64,000 nt of DNA from JBKBIP01 sp046297495 (GTDB lineage Bacteria; Planctomycetota; Planctomycetia; Gemmatales; Gemmataceae), in NCBI GenBank assembly GCA_046297495.1, contig JBKBIP010000022.1, forward strand, positions 1 through 64,000. Reading direction: 5' to 3'. Below the pieces are notes generated by a model. That model did not search any database and was not told the origin of the DNA. It saw only the letters and a program-made list of their open reading frames with translations. Below are positions 1 to 9,419 of the stretch, one piece after another (within the stretch, counting starts at the first letter, position 1; each line of letters begins with the position of its first letter). Both the position numbers and the translations under genes were made by a program.

Positions 1-1
1 A

Positions 2-619
2 GTCATCGACCGGGGCGTCATTCAAGCCACGCATCTGATTCAGGAAACCAAGCAATACAACATCGTGAACCGTTCGGAGCACGACCGCTTGGTCATCCTG
101 GAACATCCGTACCGCCAGCAGTTCGAGCTGATCACCCCGGAGAAGCCGAGCGAGCGGACGCAAGAGGTCTATCGCTTTGACATTCCGGTGGCGGCGGGTA
201 AGAGCGCCAGCCAAGTTGTCACTGAACAGCGTTATCAGGGACAATCGCTCAGCCTGAGCAACACGCCGGATAACCAAATCCGCCTGTTCCTGTCGAGTAA
301 TTCCTCCGTGATCAGCCCGGAGATCAAGTCGGCGGTGCAGGACGTGTTGACGAAGAAGGCCGACTTGGCCCGCGCTCGGCAAGACTTGCAGACGCTGGAG
401 CAGCAGTTGCGCGACATCTTCCAGGACCAGGCCCGCTTGCGGCAGAACCTGAAAGAGATGCCGGCGACGGCGGCGGCCTACAAGAAGTATCTGCAAAAGT
501 TCGACGATCAAGAAGCGGAGATCGAGAAGCTGCAAGGGGAGATCAAGACCTTGCAAACGGCCATCCTCAATCAACAGAAATCTCTGGACACCTTCTTGTC
601 GAAGTTGTCGGTGAATTAG
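2..619 (+). CDS. DUF4139-like domain protein, C-terminal part (5' end outside window)
   Basis: The reading frame is open from the left edge, so this is the end of a longer protein. The visible part of about 205 residues begins with a beta-rich segment (around IVNRSEHDRLVILEHP and YRFDIPVAAGK) that resembles the mucoidy-inhibitor/DUF4139 type of domain. It ends in a charged, Gln/Glu/Lys-rich stretch of about 90 residues predicted by eye to be coiled coil. The function of such proteins is not established; many are surface or periplasmic. The GTG at 65 is internal and not a credible start, because the homologous-looking sequence continues upstream of it. A hairpin at 648-696 follows the stop codon and is shared with the convergent glycosyltransferase gene. 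The family assignment is moderately sure, the function unknown. Confidence 0.6.
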   Translation, partial: VIDRGVIQATHLIQETKQYNIVNRSEHDRLVILEHPYRQQFELITPEKPSERTQEVYRFDIPVAAGKSASQVVTEQRYQGQSLSLSNTPDNQIRLFLSSNSSVISPEIKSAVQDVLTKKADLARARQDLQTLEQQLRDIFQDQARLRQNLKEMPATAAAYKKYLQKFDDQEAEIEKLQGEIKTLQTAILNQQKSLDTFLSKLSVN

Positions 620-647
620 GACGGCTGACCAATGGCTGAATAAGCAA

Positions 648-698
648 GGGGGCATTCATTTCCTGGTGTTTTCCGCGCCAGGATTTGGACGCCCCCTG
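648..698. terminator. hairpin between convergent genes, probable bidirectional terminator
   Basis: Imperfect inverted repeat: arm 648-666 (GGGGGC...TTTCCTGG) and arm 678-696 (CCAGGA...GCCCCC) match at 14 of 19 positions, with an 11-base loop. It lies exactly between the ends of two convergent genes. The T-tract is weak. Confidence 0.5.
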
Positions 699-706
699 TT
701 GTCGTT

Positions 707-2677
707 CTAGGATTGCCTCCAGAGCCGTCGTTTCAACTGCCGCGCCAACAATCGGGCGGCACCCTGGCTAGCCGCGCCTACACCGTCATGCTCAAGAATC
801 CGACCAAGGCGATCAATCTTTCGCCCCAATGCTAACAGTCGATGGGAAAGGTAGCGCCGCATGTTCTGGTACGTCAAGGATGCAGGCGTCGGCCCGGCAG
901 CATCCAACAGGGCCGCCAGCTGGCGCGGGCGGGGTTCCTGGATCTCGGCTAAGATGTCCACCAGATTCAACATGACCCGTCGCCAGGTGTATTCATTCAA
1001 GACAAATTGGCGAGCGCGATGGGTCATGTGCGACCGCTCCGCCTCGTCCATGAAATAAGCCCGCAATAGACAGTTTTGTAATTCCTTTTGAGAGGGTTCC
1101 CACCAGGAGCCGACATTCTGGAATCCCTTGTCGCTGTAATTCGCCTCATGGGGGAGGCCGCCAAATGATAAGCAGTGATCATCTCGAACAAATTCTGCCG
1201 TCGCGCTGTAGTTCGGCACGATGGATAACGTGCCGCAGCTCATGGCTTCAATGACTGGCAAGCCGAATCCTTCACTGCGCGAGCTGAGCACGTAAGCATG
1301 GGCGCCGCGATACAAGGCGCTCATTTCGTCATAATCCAGCGGCACTCTGGGACATAACACGGTGATGCGCTGATCCTGAAAATGACGGTATTTGAACTTG
1401 CCATACCAAAATTCCTTACTAGGCTTCCCCAGCCATCGGCTTAGGTCTATGTCGTAACCGCATAAGCATAACTGAGCCAGCGGCATCTGATTTTTGACTT
1501 GTAACCACGCTTTCACCAGGACATCCAGCCCTTTGCGGTGCTGATTGTGACAGATATTCAGAAATGTTTTCTCGGAGTTGAAATCGAACTTGTCTCCGTG
1601 GGGATGATAGACGTCTGGCTCCACTCCCAGTCGTAAAACCTTTGGATCCGAGCAACCAGCCACGCGGAATACATCTGCCACCCATTGCGACATAACGAAA
1701 ATATGTTCATAGCGAGACAGGCTGTCCAGCCAGCTGGGGGGTAATTGAGTCGTTTCCCAAACGGTGAAAAGATATGGTCGCGGATCACTGCCCGGATGCG
1801 TGATACAGAGCAGCGGGCGGTTCTCATCCAGCAAGCCATAACGGCGTTGATAACGGCTCATGTGATCGGTGATGATTTCCCAGGAGGTATGCGCGGTGGA
1901 AAGAGGAGGGGGACAGTTCGTCCCATAATGCAAATGTTTCTCCACGAAACGCCGTTTATTTCGATTCAGAAATTCCATTTTCCTCGGCAGAGTTTTATCC
2001 ACCGTGGTCGATTTATGATGTACGATCTGCGCTTGTTGGTTATAGACGCAACGATAGCCTTGGCGAAACAGTCGATAACAGAAATCGGCGTCTTCGTGAT
2101 AAAAGCCAAAGTCATCGTCCAGGAAACCGATCTCGCGTAAGACGGCGCTGGGAAGTAGCACGCAGGTAAACTCACAAAATTCCGCTTCGAGTATTTCAGG
2201 TTGTTGGACAGGCCGTGTGAAATCATGTTGAAAATTCGGAACGGTCAGGTCCCACATCACCCGGTAAGCGAGGAATTCCCCCTCGGCGCATTTAATGACT
2301 TGCGTGGGCGCCACGGCCGCCACTTGGGATTCGGTGCGTAGGGTATGGTGCAATTGGTGTAACACAGGAGTGAGAAATTCAATGTCATTGTTCGCCAGAC
2401 AAATATATTGGGCGTCTCGTTCCAGCGCCCAGCGGAAGCCCGCATTGCATGCTTGGGTGAAGGATGCTTGCTTACCCAATTGCAAACAGTGGGCACCGCG
2501 CTCCCGGCAATACTCCTCGGTGCCGTCGGAGCTGTTTTGATCGATGACAACCACTTGCTGCGTGGGAATATCAAGGGTCGGAAAAAATTGCTCCAACAGC
2601 TTGCGTCCGTTGATGCTAGGGATGACCACAATGGTTTCGCGCAAAGCTTTCTCGACTTCCGGCGTCCAGAATGACAC
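707..2677 (-). CDS. two-domain glycosyltransferase (GT2-like plus GT4-like)
   Basis: A protein of about 656 residues with two catalytic domains. The first, residues about 12-240, is a GT2-type domain: an IVVIPSINGR start, a VVVIDQNSSDGT nucleotide-sugar motif, an NND metal-binding region and a FYHEDADFCYRL segment. The second, about 350-590, is GT4-like with SRSEGFGLPVIEAMSCG near residue 465. It probably adds two sugars in surface polysaccharide or glycan synthesis on the cytoplasmic side. I chose the GTG at 2677 because AAGGAGG lies 6 bases upstream; a longer start at 2737 has no such site. It is transcribed after the glycosyltransferase gene at 2840-5332, 162 bases apart, with a third one divergent at 5827. 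Substrates cannot be told from sequence. Confidence 0.88.
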   Translation of the reverse strand: MSFWTPEVEKALRETIVVIPSINGRKLLEQFFPTLDIPTQQVVVIDQNSSDGTEEYCRERGAHCLQLGKQASFTQACNAGFRWALERDAQYICLANNDIEFLTPVLHQLHHTLRTESQVAAVAPTQVIKCAEGEFLAYRVMWDLTVPNFQHDFTRPVQQPEILEAEFCEFTCVLLPSAVLREIGFLDDDFGFYHEDADFCYRLFRQGYRCVYNQQAQIVHHKSTTVDKTLPRKMEFLNRNKRRFVEKHLHYGTNCPPPLSTAHTSWEIITDHMSRYQRRYGLLDENRPLLCITHPGSDPRPYLFTVWETTQLPPSWLDSLSRYEHIFVMSQWVADVFRVAGCSDPKVLRLGVEPDVYHPHGDKFDFNSEKTFLNICHNQHRKGLDVLVKAWLQVKNQMPLAQLCLCGYDIDLSRWLGKPSKEFWYGKFKYRHFQDQRITVLCPRVPLDYDEMSALYRGAHAYVLSSRSEGFGLPVIEAMSCGTLSIVPNYSATAEFVRDDHCLSFGGLPHEANYSDKGFQNVGSWWEPSQKELQNCLLRAYFMDEAERSHMTHRARQFVLNEYTWRRVMLNLVDILAEIQEPRPRQLAALLDAAGPTPASLTYQNMRRYLSHRLLALGRKIDRLGRILEHDGVGAASQGAARLLARQLKRRLWRQS

Positions 2678-2839
2678 GAACAGCCTCCTTTCTGATCCGA
2701 GGAATGGTTCCGATACTTCGCACGGGAAGTCCAACACCGATGTGGTTTTCCACGCCAGGACAAATGTATGTCATAAACCCCAGGACCTTTCACCACCAGC
2801 GCGGGCCGTAAGATTTCCATTCGTCCGACCAGGGTATTG

Positions 2840-5332
2840 CTAAGCCGCCTTCTCGCTAGAAAAGTAGGTGGGAGAAATATGGTCATGGCGTGACGCGGCC
2901 AGGAGCAGTTTCTCCAAACGGTCAATTTGCGTCTGTTGTGTGTCCATTTGGTGGTAAAGATGATCCACGGTGCATTTCAGCACTTGGTTATAGTTGATTT
3001 GGCGTTGCAAGACGGGAGCGAGCAAGCGGGCCGTCAGCTTGCGAGCGGAGTCTATCAATCGGCCAATCACTTTTCGTTCCGAAGTGTAATTGACATGATG
3101 GATATTGCACAGATCATTTAACCATAACAGGTTAGCGGTGGCAAAAGTTTGCGGTAAGTTCGCAACTTGAGTACAAGGGGCGGCGTGCATCAGCAAATCA
3201 TCCAGCCGTTGGCGAATGAGGGTTCCCACCCGCGCGGGATGCAGGTTTTGGGTGATGTCATGACGGGCGCGCTCTCCAAGGCGGCGCGCCAAGTCCGCAT
3301 CGGCGACGACGCGCCGCATTAACTCGGCGGCGTGCTCCACATCCGGCTCGGCCCACGCCATGCCGCGCTGATAGTGCCCCTGATCCTGCTGGATTTCCAC
3401 CAAGCGATACTGAACGAGCAAACTGTTGGCATCATTCATGAAATCCACGTTCGCGGAATAGCCGGTGGCGATCACGGGCTTGCCCATCGCCATCGCCTCG
3501 CATAATGTCAAGCCATAACCTTCACTGCGATGGAGCGATATATATGAGTCACATAGCCACATCAGACCATGCATCGCGTCCCGACTTAAAACTTCCGAAA
3601 CGTGATAAATGTTAGATTGTCCACGACAAGCTGCTTCAAATTGCGCGTGCAGCGTTGGTACCTTTTGAGCATGTGTGGTTTTTAACACCAACCCCACGTC
3701 GGCGCGTCCGCCAAACGCGCGTCGAAAAGCATCGATCAACGCCAGTGGATTTTTCCGCCCCAAGGTGCTCTGAAAATCAAAGGCGAACAAGAACAAAAAG
3801 GCGTGCTCCGGCAAGCCGAATCGCTGGCGGTCAATGCCTGGTGGTGGTCCAGGCGGAATTGTGATGGCAAACGGGACCAAGCGCACGGGAATGGGGGAGA
3901 CCTGAGCGACGGATTCCTGAGTAAAACGCGATGGAACCCATATCTCATGAAACACTTGGAAATAGTCTTTCCAATCCGAGGGAAATTCCGATAATTCCCA
4001 ATTCCAAAAACCAATGTTGTAACGACCGAGTAGATATTTCTTGCCGTATTCAAGGATGAATTTTGGCACTTCCGGCGCGTTGAAATGTAGTATGTTAAAA
4101 CTGTAAGGATTATTTTGACTGAATCTGGCTCGCGGCCGTTCGCTGTTGTTGGATGAAACATCCACGAAATTATTCAAGACGTGCGGGATGTTGGCCGCTT
4201 GCAGGGCCGAGAGCGTGGCGCGCGTGGCTTCCCCTAGCCCTTTTTCGGATTGGAAAAATCCAGATAAATTAATGCCATATTCCGGCGGCGCCGTCCATTC
4301 CCCCTCACATGAAGCATACAGCCGTTGGCGCCACTGCGCGAAACTGTTTGCCGAGGAGGTGTCGAAGGGATCGCCGAAACGCTCCGCGCGCGCGCCGAGT
4401 ATTCGGTAGTGTTTTCGATCCTCCAAAGTGATGAGGCCGCCATCGTTGTATTGTTCTAAACTGTCAGGCACTTGGCGGTAGGTATCATGACCTTCCGCAC
4501 GCAAAAGAGTTTGGTAATACTCGATCAGGGGATGGTTCGGGCTGGCTTCCAAGACGCGGTCTAGTGTCGGCCCTTTACTCTCATCCATTTTTTCAAATAA
4601 CGTATCCACTCTCAGTTGACAAAGCGAAACCGTCTTTCCGACGAAGACAGGCTCCCCAGCACTGAGCGTGATTTTCTGATCTTCGATGTTCCACCAACCG
4701 AGATGGTATCCAGGATCGCGCACGATATGAACATTCTCGAAATAGGCGGGAACCAGATCGATCCATTGATCGTGAATGCTTGGCTTGCCGCCTGGTTCGG
4801 CTCCCTCGGCTGGACTAACGGCGTTTTTCCAGTAGGTGAACAATCGATTGGTAACAACGCCCTTGCGCAAGGCAAGGCATTCGGGACGGTAAATAGAGTG
4901 CCATTGCGCATCCGTGGCCGCGATGGGCTTCTTATGGTGGACGGTATCGTTGTCGTAAGGAAGTAATACAATATCGAACTGTTTCAGCGCATGTTCAATC
5001 TGAGTTAGCGGCGCGAACACCAAGGTAGGCACGTCAAGATATAACAATCGTTCGCAGCCGTTGTTGGAAAATAGATGTTCCAGCCAATAGGGCCTCACGA
5101 TTTTACATAAATCCTGGAATGGATATTGGAAGCACCAAGCCATAAGTTGAGGAATCGGCAGCGCCTCTAGCGAATGCACATCGCACGACAAAATCTCATC
5201 CGGATTCGAGACGGGAAAGCGCTCGGCGAGCAAGACGTGGAAGCGACTGTGGGGATGGTGAACGGCAAGACATCGAGCCAACACGCGGGCGGCGGCCCAG
5301 TGCTTCCGAGCCACGATGGTACAGAAATCCAT
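2840..5332 (-). CDS. two-domain glycosyltransferase (GT8-like plus GT4-like)
   Basis: About 830 residues. The first 260 or so (starting MDFCTIVARKHW) resemble GT8-like or related nucleotide-sugar transferases, with LLYLDVPTLVF as the probable metal-binding region. The C-terminal half is a GT4-type retaining transferase with HRSEGYGLTLCEAMAMG near residue 600. A predicted coiled segment (QMDTQQTQIDRLEKLL) closes the protein. The ATG at 5332 has GGGAGG 8 bases upstream and begins right at the conserved domain; the longer TTG start at 5416 is less likely. Together with its neighbours it forms a three-gene glycan cluster. Sugar donor and acceptor are unknown, and the GT8 assignment is tentative. 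Confidence 0.85.
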   Translation of the reverse strand: MDFCTIVARKHWAAARVLARCLAVHHPHSRFHVLLAERFPVSNPDEILSCDVHSLEALPIPQLMAWCFQYPFQDLCKIVRPYWLEHLFSNNGCERLLYLDVPTLVFAPLTQIEHALKQFDIVLLPYDNDTVHHKKPIAATDAQWHSIYRPECLALRKGVVTNRLFTYWKNAVSPAEGAEPGGKPSIHDQWIDLVPAYFENVHIVRDPGYHLGWWNIEDQKITLSAGEPVFVGKTVSLCQLRVDTLFEKMDESKGPTLDRVLEASPNHPLIEYYQTLLRAEGHDTYRQVPDSLEQYNDGGLITLEDRKHYRILGARAERFGDPFDTSSANSFAQWRQRLYASCEGEWTAPPEYGINLSGFFQSEKGLGEATRATLSALQAANIPHVLNNFVDVSSNNSERPRARFSQNNPYSFNILHFNAPEVPKFILEYGKKYLLGRYNIGFWNWELSEFPSDWKDYFQVFHEIWVPSRFTQESVAQVSPIPVRLVPFAITIPPGPPPGIDRQRFGLPEHAFLFLFAFDFQSTLGRKNPLALIDAFRRAFGGRADVGLVLKTTHAQKVPTLHAQFEAACRGQSNIYHVSEVLSRDAMHGLMWLCDSYISLHRSEGYGLTLCEAMAMGKPVIATGYSANVDFMNDANSLLVQYRLVEIQQDQGHYQRGMAWAEPDVEHAAELMRRVVADADLARRLGERARHDITQNLHPARVGTLIRQRLDDLLMHAAPCTQVANLPQTFATANLLWLNDLCNIHHVNYTSERKVIGRLIDSARKLTARLLAPVLQRQINYNQVLKCTVDHLYHQMDTQQTQIDRLEKLLLAASRHDHISPTYFSSEKAA

Positions 5333-5826
5333 TTCTTGGGCCTCCCTATCCGATGCGAGCCGAGCAATGGGGAGCGGATGATTATTCATGCTTGGAGTCG
5401 GACAATTAGTTGGCAATCGTTGGTGAGAGTCGGACGGCTCGCGGGTTGTGACATAAATAAATCAAAATGTGTTGCTTCTATGACTTTCCGTGTTTTGTCC
5501 ATTGCAGACGACCGCCTGACCAGCGCGAGCCATTCCAGTTGTGGCAAGATAGAGTCGCCGAGTGAAAAAATCAAGTCCGACACCCGCGATTCCTCCGTTC
5601 CTGGCGCCATGCGCTCGTGGCGGTGAACCGCGACTGGTCTGGCTTTGTGGCGGATGCTCGTTATCATGCGATGGAACGTTCGCGCGGGACTATCAACAAT
5701 GGCCCCATCTTTCCTTGATTGCGTGGCTGATTTGTTTTACCATCACCACACCCAACCACGCTCCCGCCAACGGCATGGTTGGCGCGGGATGGATATTACC
5801 AACGACATGATTCATGAGGATGTGGC
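5333..5826. other. divergent intergenic region, no gene
   Basis: About 490 bases between two divergent glycosyltransferase starts. No open frame here looks protein-like. It presumably holds promoters for both directions; there is an AT-rich patch around 5450-5480, but I could not pick convincing -35/-10 pairs. Confidence 0.5.
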
Positions 5827-6984
5827 ATGGATGCCAGGACGGCTACTCCAGTGGTGCTGGTTCACGATTGGCTCACCGGCATGAGGGGGGGTGAGAAGTG
5901 TTTGGAAGTGCTTTGCCAGCGTTGGCCGAACGCGCCGCTGTACACCTTGCTGCATCATCCGGGTAGCGTGGCGTCTCTCATCGAGGAACGTGCCATCCGT
6001 TCCAGCTTCCTGCACTATCTACCGGGCGTTCACCATTATTACCGCTATTTGCTGCCGCTTATGCCCGCCGCCGTCGCCAGTTTGCGATTGCCATCTTGTC
6101 AAATGGTCGTCAGTCTGAGCCACTGCGTCGCCAAGGCCGTTCAGCCGCCGCGTCAGGCGGCGCATGTTTGCTATTGCTTCACCCCCATGCGCTACGCTTG
6201 GCACATGCGTCAAGCCTATTTCGCGGAAAGCCCACGAGCCTGGAGCAGCCGGTTGCGCGATCGGTTGCTCGACGCGCTGCGCTGTTGGGACCGGCGCACG
6301 GCCGAACGCGTGACGCATTTCATCGCTATCAGCCGAACCGTGCGACAACGGATCGCGGAATGCTATGACCGCGACAGCGTGGTCATCTATCCGCCGGTCG
6401 ATACAGATTATTTCCATCCCAGCCTGCGCCGCCGGGCGGACTATTACTTGGCAGTCTCGGCCTTCGCTCCCTACAAGCGTTTGGATCTGGCCATCGCGGC
6501 GTGTAATCGACTGCGTAAGCACCTGGTTATCATCGGCATGGGACCAGAGGAGAAACGCTTGCGTGCCTTGGCGGGACCAACGATTCACTTTCTGGGCTGG
6601 CAACCGGATGAGATCGTGCGCGAGCAATTGCGCACCTGCAAGGCGCTCCTGTTTCCCGGCGAGGAGGATTTCGGCATCGTGCCGGTTGAGGCGCAAGCCT
6701 GCGGCACGCCGGTCATCGCGTATGGACAAGGAGGAGCCACGGAGACGGTCGTTCCGCCAGGGGGCACGCGCGAACCAACCGGCATCTGGTTTGAGGAGCA
6801 AACGGCGGAGAACCTGATCGCCGCCATCGAGGAGTTCGAGGCAAGTTGTAGTCATTTCAATCCGCACGCGGCACGGCGGCAAGCGCTGCACTTCAATCGC
6901 CACCGCTTCGCCACGGAATTGTTCGGCTATCTGGATTCGATACGTGAGACGGCACTGCCCAGCGAACAGCGTCACGCCGCTTGA
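5827..6984 (+). CDS. GT4-family glycosyltransferase
   Basis: A 385-residue GT-B fold transferase. The N-terminus (VVLVHDWLTGMRGGEKCLEVL) is typical of GT4 mannosyl- or rhamnosyl-type enzymes that act on lipid-linked or O-antigen-like glycans. The donor-binding region carries PGEEDFGIVPVEAQACG near residue 276, which supplies the E-x7-E motif. No signal peptide or membrane segment is visible, so it should act on the cytoplasmic face. GAGG lies 7 bases before the ATG. It is divergent from the two double-domain transferases and likely serves the same glycan. The hairpin at 6995-7043 ends the unit. Confidence 0.9.
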   Translation: MDARTATPVVLVHDWLTGMRGGEKCLEVLCQRWPNAPLYTLLHHPGSVASLIEERAIRSSFLHYLPGVHHYYRYLLPLMPAAVASLRLPSCQMVVSLSHCVAKAVQPPRQAAHVCYCFTPMRYAWHMRQAYFAESPRAWSSRLRDRLLDALRCWDRRTAERVTHFIAISRTVRQRIAECYDRDSVVIYPPVDTDYFHPSLRRRADYYLAVSAFAPYKRLDLAIAACNRLRKHLVIIGMGPEEKRLRALAGPTIHFLGWQPDEIVREQLRTCKALLFPGEEDFGIVPVEAQACGTPVIAYGQGGATETVVPPGGTREPTGIWFEEQTAENLIAAIEEFEASCSHFNPHAARRQALHFNRHRFATELFGYLDSIRETALPSEQRHAA

Positions 6985-6994
6985 CGGCAAGCAA

Positions 6995-7043
6995 GGGACA
7001 TCACTCCCCTGGTGGCGGCGCTCCACCAGGGGTTTCATGTCCC
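6995..7043. terminator. hairpin between convergent genes, probable bidirectional terminator
   Basis: Inverted repeat of about 21 bases: 6995-7015 (GGGACATCAC...CTGGTGG) pairs with 7023-7043 (CCACCAGG...ATGTCCC), with a 7-base loop. It sits between the convergent glycosyltransferase and YTV-repeat genes. Its CCTGGTG...CACCAGG core resembles the palindromes at 12463 and 27281. Confidence 0.6.
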
Positions 7044-7068
7044 CCGCGCTCCGTTATGGGTTCAGTCC

Positions 7069-8025
7069 TTAGTGGCAGCACACCGGCACCTTGACCGTGG
7101 TGACGACTGGCACGCATTCATAGTACACGTGCTTGCGCATCACCGTTTCCTTCACGCAATCATAGACGACGCATTTGGTGGTGTATTCCCGTTCCTCGGG
7201 CTTGTAGGAGCAAACCTTGACGGTGTATTCCTTTTCCTCCGGCACGCAGTCATAGACGACGCATTTGGTGGTATAGACCCGTTCCTCGGGCTTGTAGGAG
7301 CAAACCTTGACGGTGTATTCCTTTTCCTCCGGCACGCAGTCATAGACGATGCATTTGGTGGTATAGACCCGTTCCTCGGGCTTGTAGGAGCAAACCTTGA
7401 CGGTGTATTCCTTTTCCTCCGGCACGCACTCGTACACCGTGCAGGCGACCTTGTGCGTTTCATGCACCGGCTTGCACACCGTATGGCAGCAGCCCGTGCA
7501 TGGGTCTTTCACTTCGACCGGCACCATCTTGCAGACCACCACGTCCCGTTCCACCGTCTTGGGGACCATCTTATAGACGGTACACTTGCGGACTTCGTCA
7601 TGATACTCTGGGACCATGACGGTGCATTTGTGCGTCTGCTCCACCGTCCGCGGCACCATCTTGTGGACGGTACACTTGCGGACTTCGTCATGATAGACCG
7701 GGACCATGACGGTGCATTTGTGTGTCTGCTCCACCGTTCGCGGCACCATCTTATAGACGGTACACTTGCGGACCTGATCCTGATACTCCGGGACCATGAC
7801 GGTACACTTGTGCGTCTGCTCCACTGTTCGCGGCACCATCTTGTACACGTCACAAGCGACTTCCCTTTCACGCGGTTCCATCTTGTAGGTGGTGACTTGT
7901 TTTTCCACGTATGTCACCTGTGGCGGACATGGCGCGGCACAAGAGGCACATCCCCCCGCACGCGCGGATAGGGTGGTCGAGAAAAAGATGGCCAACACCC
8001 CACCGATTCCCACTAGATACTTCAT
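7069..8025 (-). CDS. secreted cysteine-rich YTV-repeat protein (planctomycete cell-wall type)
   Basis: A 318-residue protein with an N-terminal signal peptide (MKYLVGIGGVLAIFF...ARA). The mature part is almost entirely repeats. A first block of about 30-residue units (YKMVPRTVEQTHKCTVMVP type) covers roughly residues 50-160, and a second block (YTVKVCSYKPEERVYTTKC type) covers roughly 190-300. Each unit carries one or two Cys, alternating with Val, Tyr, Lys and Glu. Planctomycete proteins with such YTV repeats are known as cysteine-rich cell-wall or S-layer-like components; assignment here follows from that resemblance. At DNA level the units recur every 90 bp. GGAGG lies just upstream of the ATG. 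The 319-residue frame on the opposite strand mirrors the repeats and is not a gene. Confidence 0.85.
   Translation of the reverse strand: MKYLVGIGGVLAIFFSTTLSARAGGCASCAAPCPPQVTYVEKQVTTYKMEPREREVACDVYKMVPRTVEQTHKCTVMVPEYQDQVRKCTVYKMVPRTVEQTHKCTVMVPVYHDEVRKCTVHKMVPRTVEQTHKCTVMVPEYHDEVRKCTVYKMVPKTVERDVVVCKMVPVEVKDPCTGCCHTVCKPVHETHKVACTVYECVPEEKEYTVKVCSYKPEERVYTTKCIVYDCVPEEKEYTVKVCSYKPEERVYTTKCVVYDCVPEEKEYTVKVCSYKPEEREYTTKCVVYDCVKETVMRKHVYYECVPVVTTVKVPVCCH
7161..7440. repeat. 90-bp tandem repeats inside the YTV gene, block 1
   Basis: About three near-identical units of 90 bp; the shared segment CTTGTAGGAGCAAACCTTG starts at 7201, 7291 and 7381. They encode the 30-residue repeats of the C-terminal half of the wall protein. 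The very low divergence suggests recent duplication or gene conversion. Confidence 0.9.
7565..7850. repeat. 90-bp tandem repeats inside the YTV gene, block 2
   Basis: Units start with ACCATCTT at 7565, 7655, 7745 and 7835, a 90-bp period. This block encodes the N-terminal repeats and has a sequence different from block 1, so two unrelated-looking 90-bp repeats coexist in one gene. Confidence 0.88.
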
Positions 8026-8294
8026 GACACCTCCCTCGAAGCCAAAACCTGTTGAGTAAAACTACGAAGACTGGGCAAACGAGATGCTTTTCCTCATAAG
8101 GTGCCAAGATTAGTCAAGCAGTTCAATAGGGAACCGCTCATTTTCTCCAAAAATCCCAAATTACGATGTCCTTCATCTGGACTGTGGTATTCCAAAAATC
8201 CGATGGATGGTCCCTGCTAACCTTGCATTTCATAAGCTGGCTAACCTATTCTTATAATCACTAATGAAAATTCGTTCCCTATAGGACTACCACC

Positions 8295-9305
8295 ATGATC
8301 GCGACCCTTTACCCTCTGCCACAAACGGATTTACCACCAATCAACGAATCGCGCCGCGCGATGGCCAGGCCGTTGCCGCGCATCCAACCACGTCCGCGCG
8401 GCGGGCCTGTGCTCCATGCCGCGCCGTTGGCGGACGAGCGCGTGTTGAGCCTGAACTTGACGCGTGGTTGTGTCCATCGCTGTGCGTTTTGTTGTGCCCG
8501 TGCTTACTCCTCCTATCCGGGGGATGACGTGTTGGAACTATTCACCGATAGCGCTGGTCAGCTGGAAAGGGAATTGGCCCGCCTGCGTCAGCTGCCGCGC
8601 GCGGTGTACATCAGCCCCGCGACCGATCCCTTTCCACCGTTCAACGCCGTGCAGTATGAGACGGCCCGCGTCGTGGCGGTTTTGGCCCAGCACGGGATCG
8701 AGGCGTGGCTGATGACTCGTGGCTACATCCGGCCCGCAATCAGGGGGCTATTGGCCGAGGCGGCGGATCGGGTGCAAGTGACCTTCGGCTTAACCACGCT
8801 GGCTCGCTCGTTGCGGCGTGTCCTGGAACCGCTGGCGGCCCCGACGCGCCTCCGGCTACGGCAGATCGCTCAGCTGCGCCGCGCTGGCCTGCGCGTGCGG
8901 GTGGCCTTGGAACCGCTGTTGCCCGGTGTGACCGACACCCGTGCCCAGTTGGCCCCCTTGTTGGAGCAGCTGGCCAAGGCCGGGATTCATCATGTCACTG
9001 CCGGTTATTTGTTTCTGCGGCCCGGATTGGAGGAGTATTTGCTCGCTCAACTGCGCCCGTTGGGCTGGGACGCTCCCCTGCGTGCCGCCTACGCCGACAG
9101 CGTGATGCTATCCGGCGGCCCCTTGGCGGCCGCTCGTTACCTGTCCAAGCAACGCCGCCAGCGCGGTTATGCCGCCCTGATGACCTTGGCGGCGGAGTAT
9201 GGCATCACGGTTGGCATCAGCAGCTTGACCAATCCCGATTTCGGCTCGCCACGACTGGCGGCGCCGTGTTCTTCCCAGCCGCTCTTGCCCATCTTCGATC
9301 GGTAA
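8295..9305 (+). CDS. radical SAM protein (spore photoproduct lyase-like / Rv2578c-type)
   Basis: A 336-residue radical SAM enzyme. The cluster motif CVHRCAFC (C-x3-C-x2-C) lies near residue 60 and is followed by YSSYPGDD. YISPATDPFPP near residue 105 is typical of the Rv2578c/SPL-like subgroup of small radical SAM proteins, whose substrate is not generally known. The fold looks complete and ends without an added SPASM domain. The short N-terminal extension (PRIQPRPRGGPVLHAAPL) occurs in this subgroup. AGGA lies upstream of the ATG. The SDR gene begins 114 bases downstream, with no sign of functional linkage. Confidence 0.8.
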   Translation: MIATLYPLPQTDLPPINESRRAMARPLPRIQPRPRGGPVLHAAPLADERVLSLNLTRGCVHRCAFCCARAYSSYPGDDVLELFTDSAGQLERELARLRQLPRAVYISPATDPFPPFNAVQYETARVVAVLAQHGIEAWLMTRGYIRPAIRGLLAEAADRVQVTFGLTTLARSLRRVLEPLAAPTRLRLRQIAQLRRAGLRVRVALEPLLPGVTDTRAQLAPLLEQLAKAGIHHVTAGYLFLRPGLEEYLLAQLRPLGWDAPLRAAYADSVMLSGGPLAAARYLSKQRRQRGYAALMTLAAEYGITVGISSLTNPDFGSPRLAAPCSSQPLLPIFDR

Positions 9306-9419
9306 GAAAACTCTTCGCTTGCCCCACTCGCCCACGAACGGAACCCGGCGACTCGCCAACGGGCCGGCAATCCCTAAGATGTGAAGCATCCGACAGGCAC
9401 AACGGGGAGATAGCCTATC

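Noticed and set aside
5386..5667. 93-residue minus-strand frame upstream of the glycosyltransferase at 5332
   Set aside because: No ribosome site, no family resemblance, partly overlaps the alternative start region.
6019..7038. 339-residue minus-strand frame opposite the GT4 gene
   Set aside because: Antisense shadow; the plus frame carries the transferase motifs.
7012..7971. 319-residue open frame on the plus strand across the YTV gene
   Set aside because: It is the antisense of the 90-bp repeats; the minus-strand frame has signal peptide, ribosome site and family repeats.
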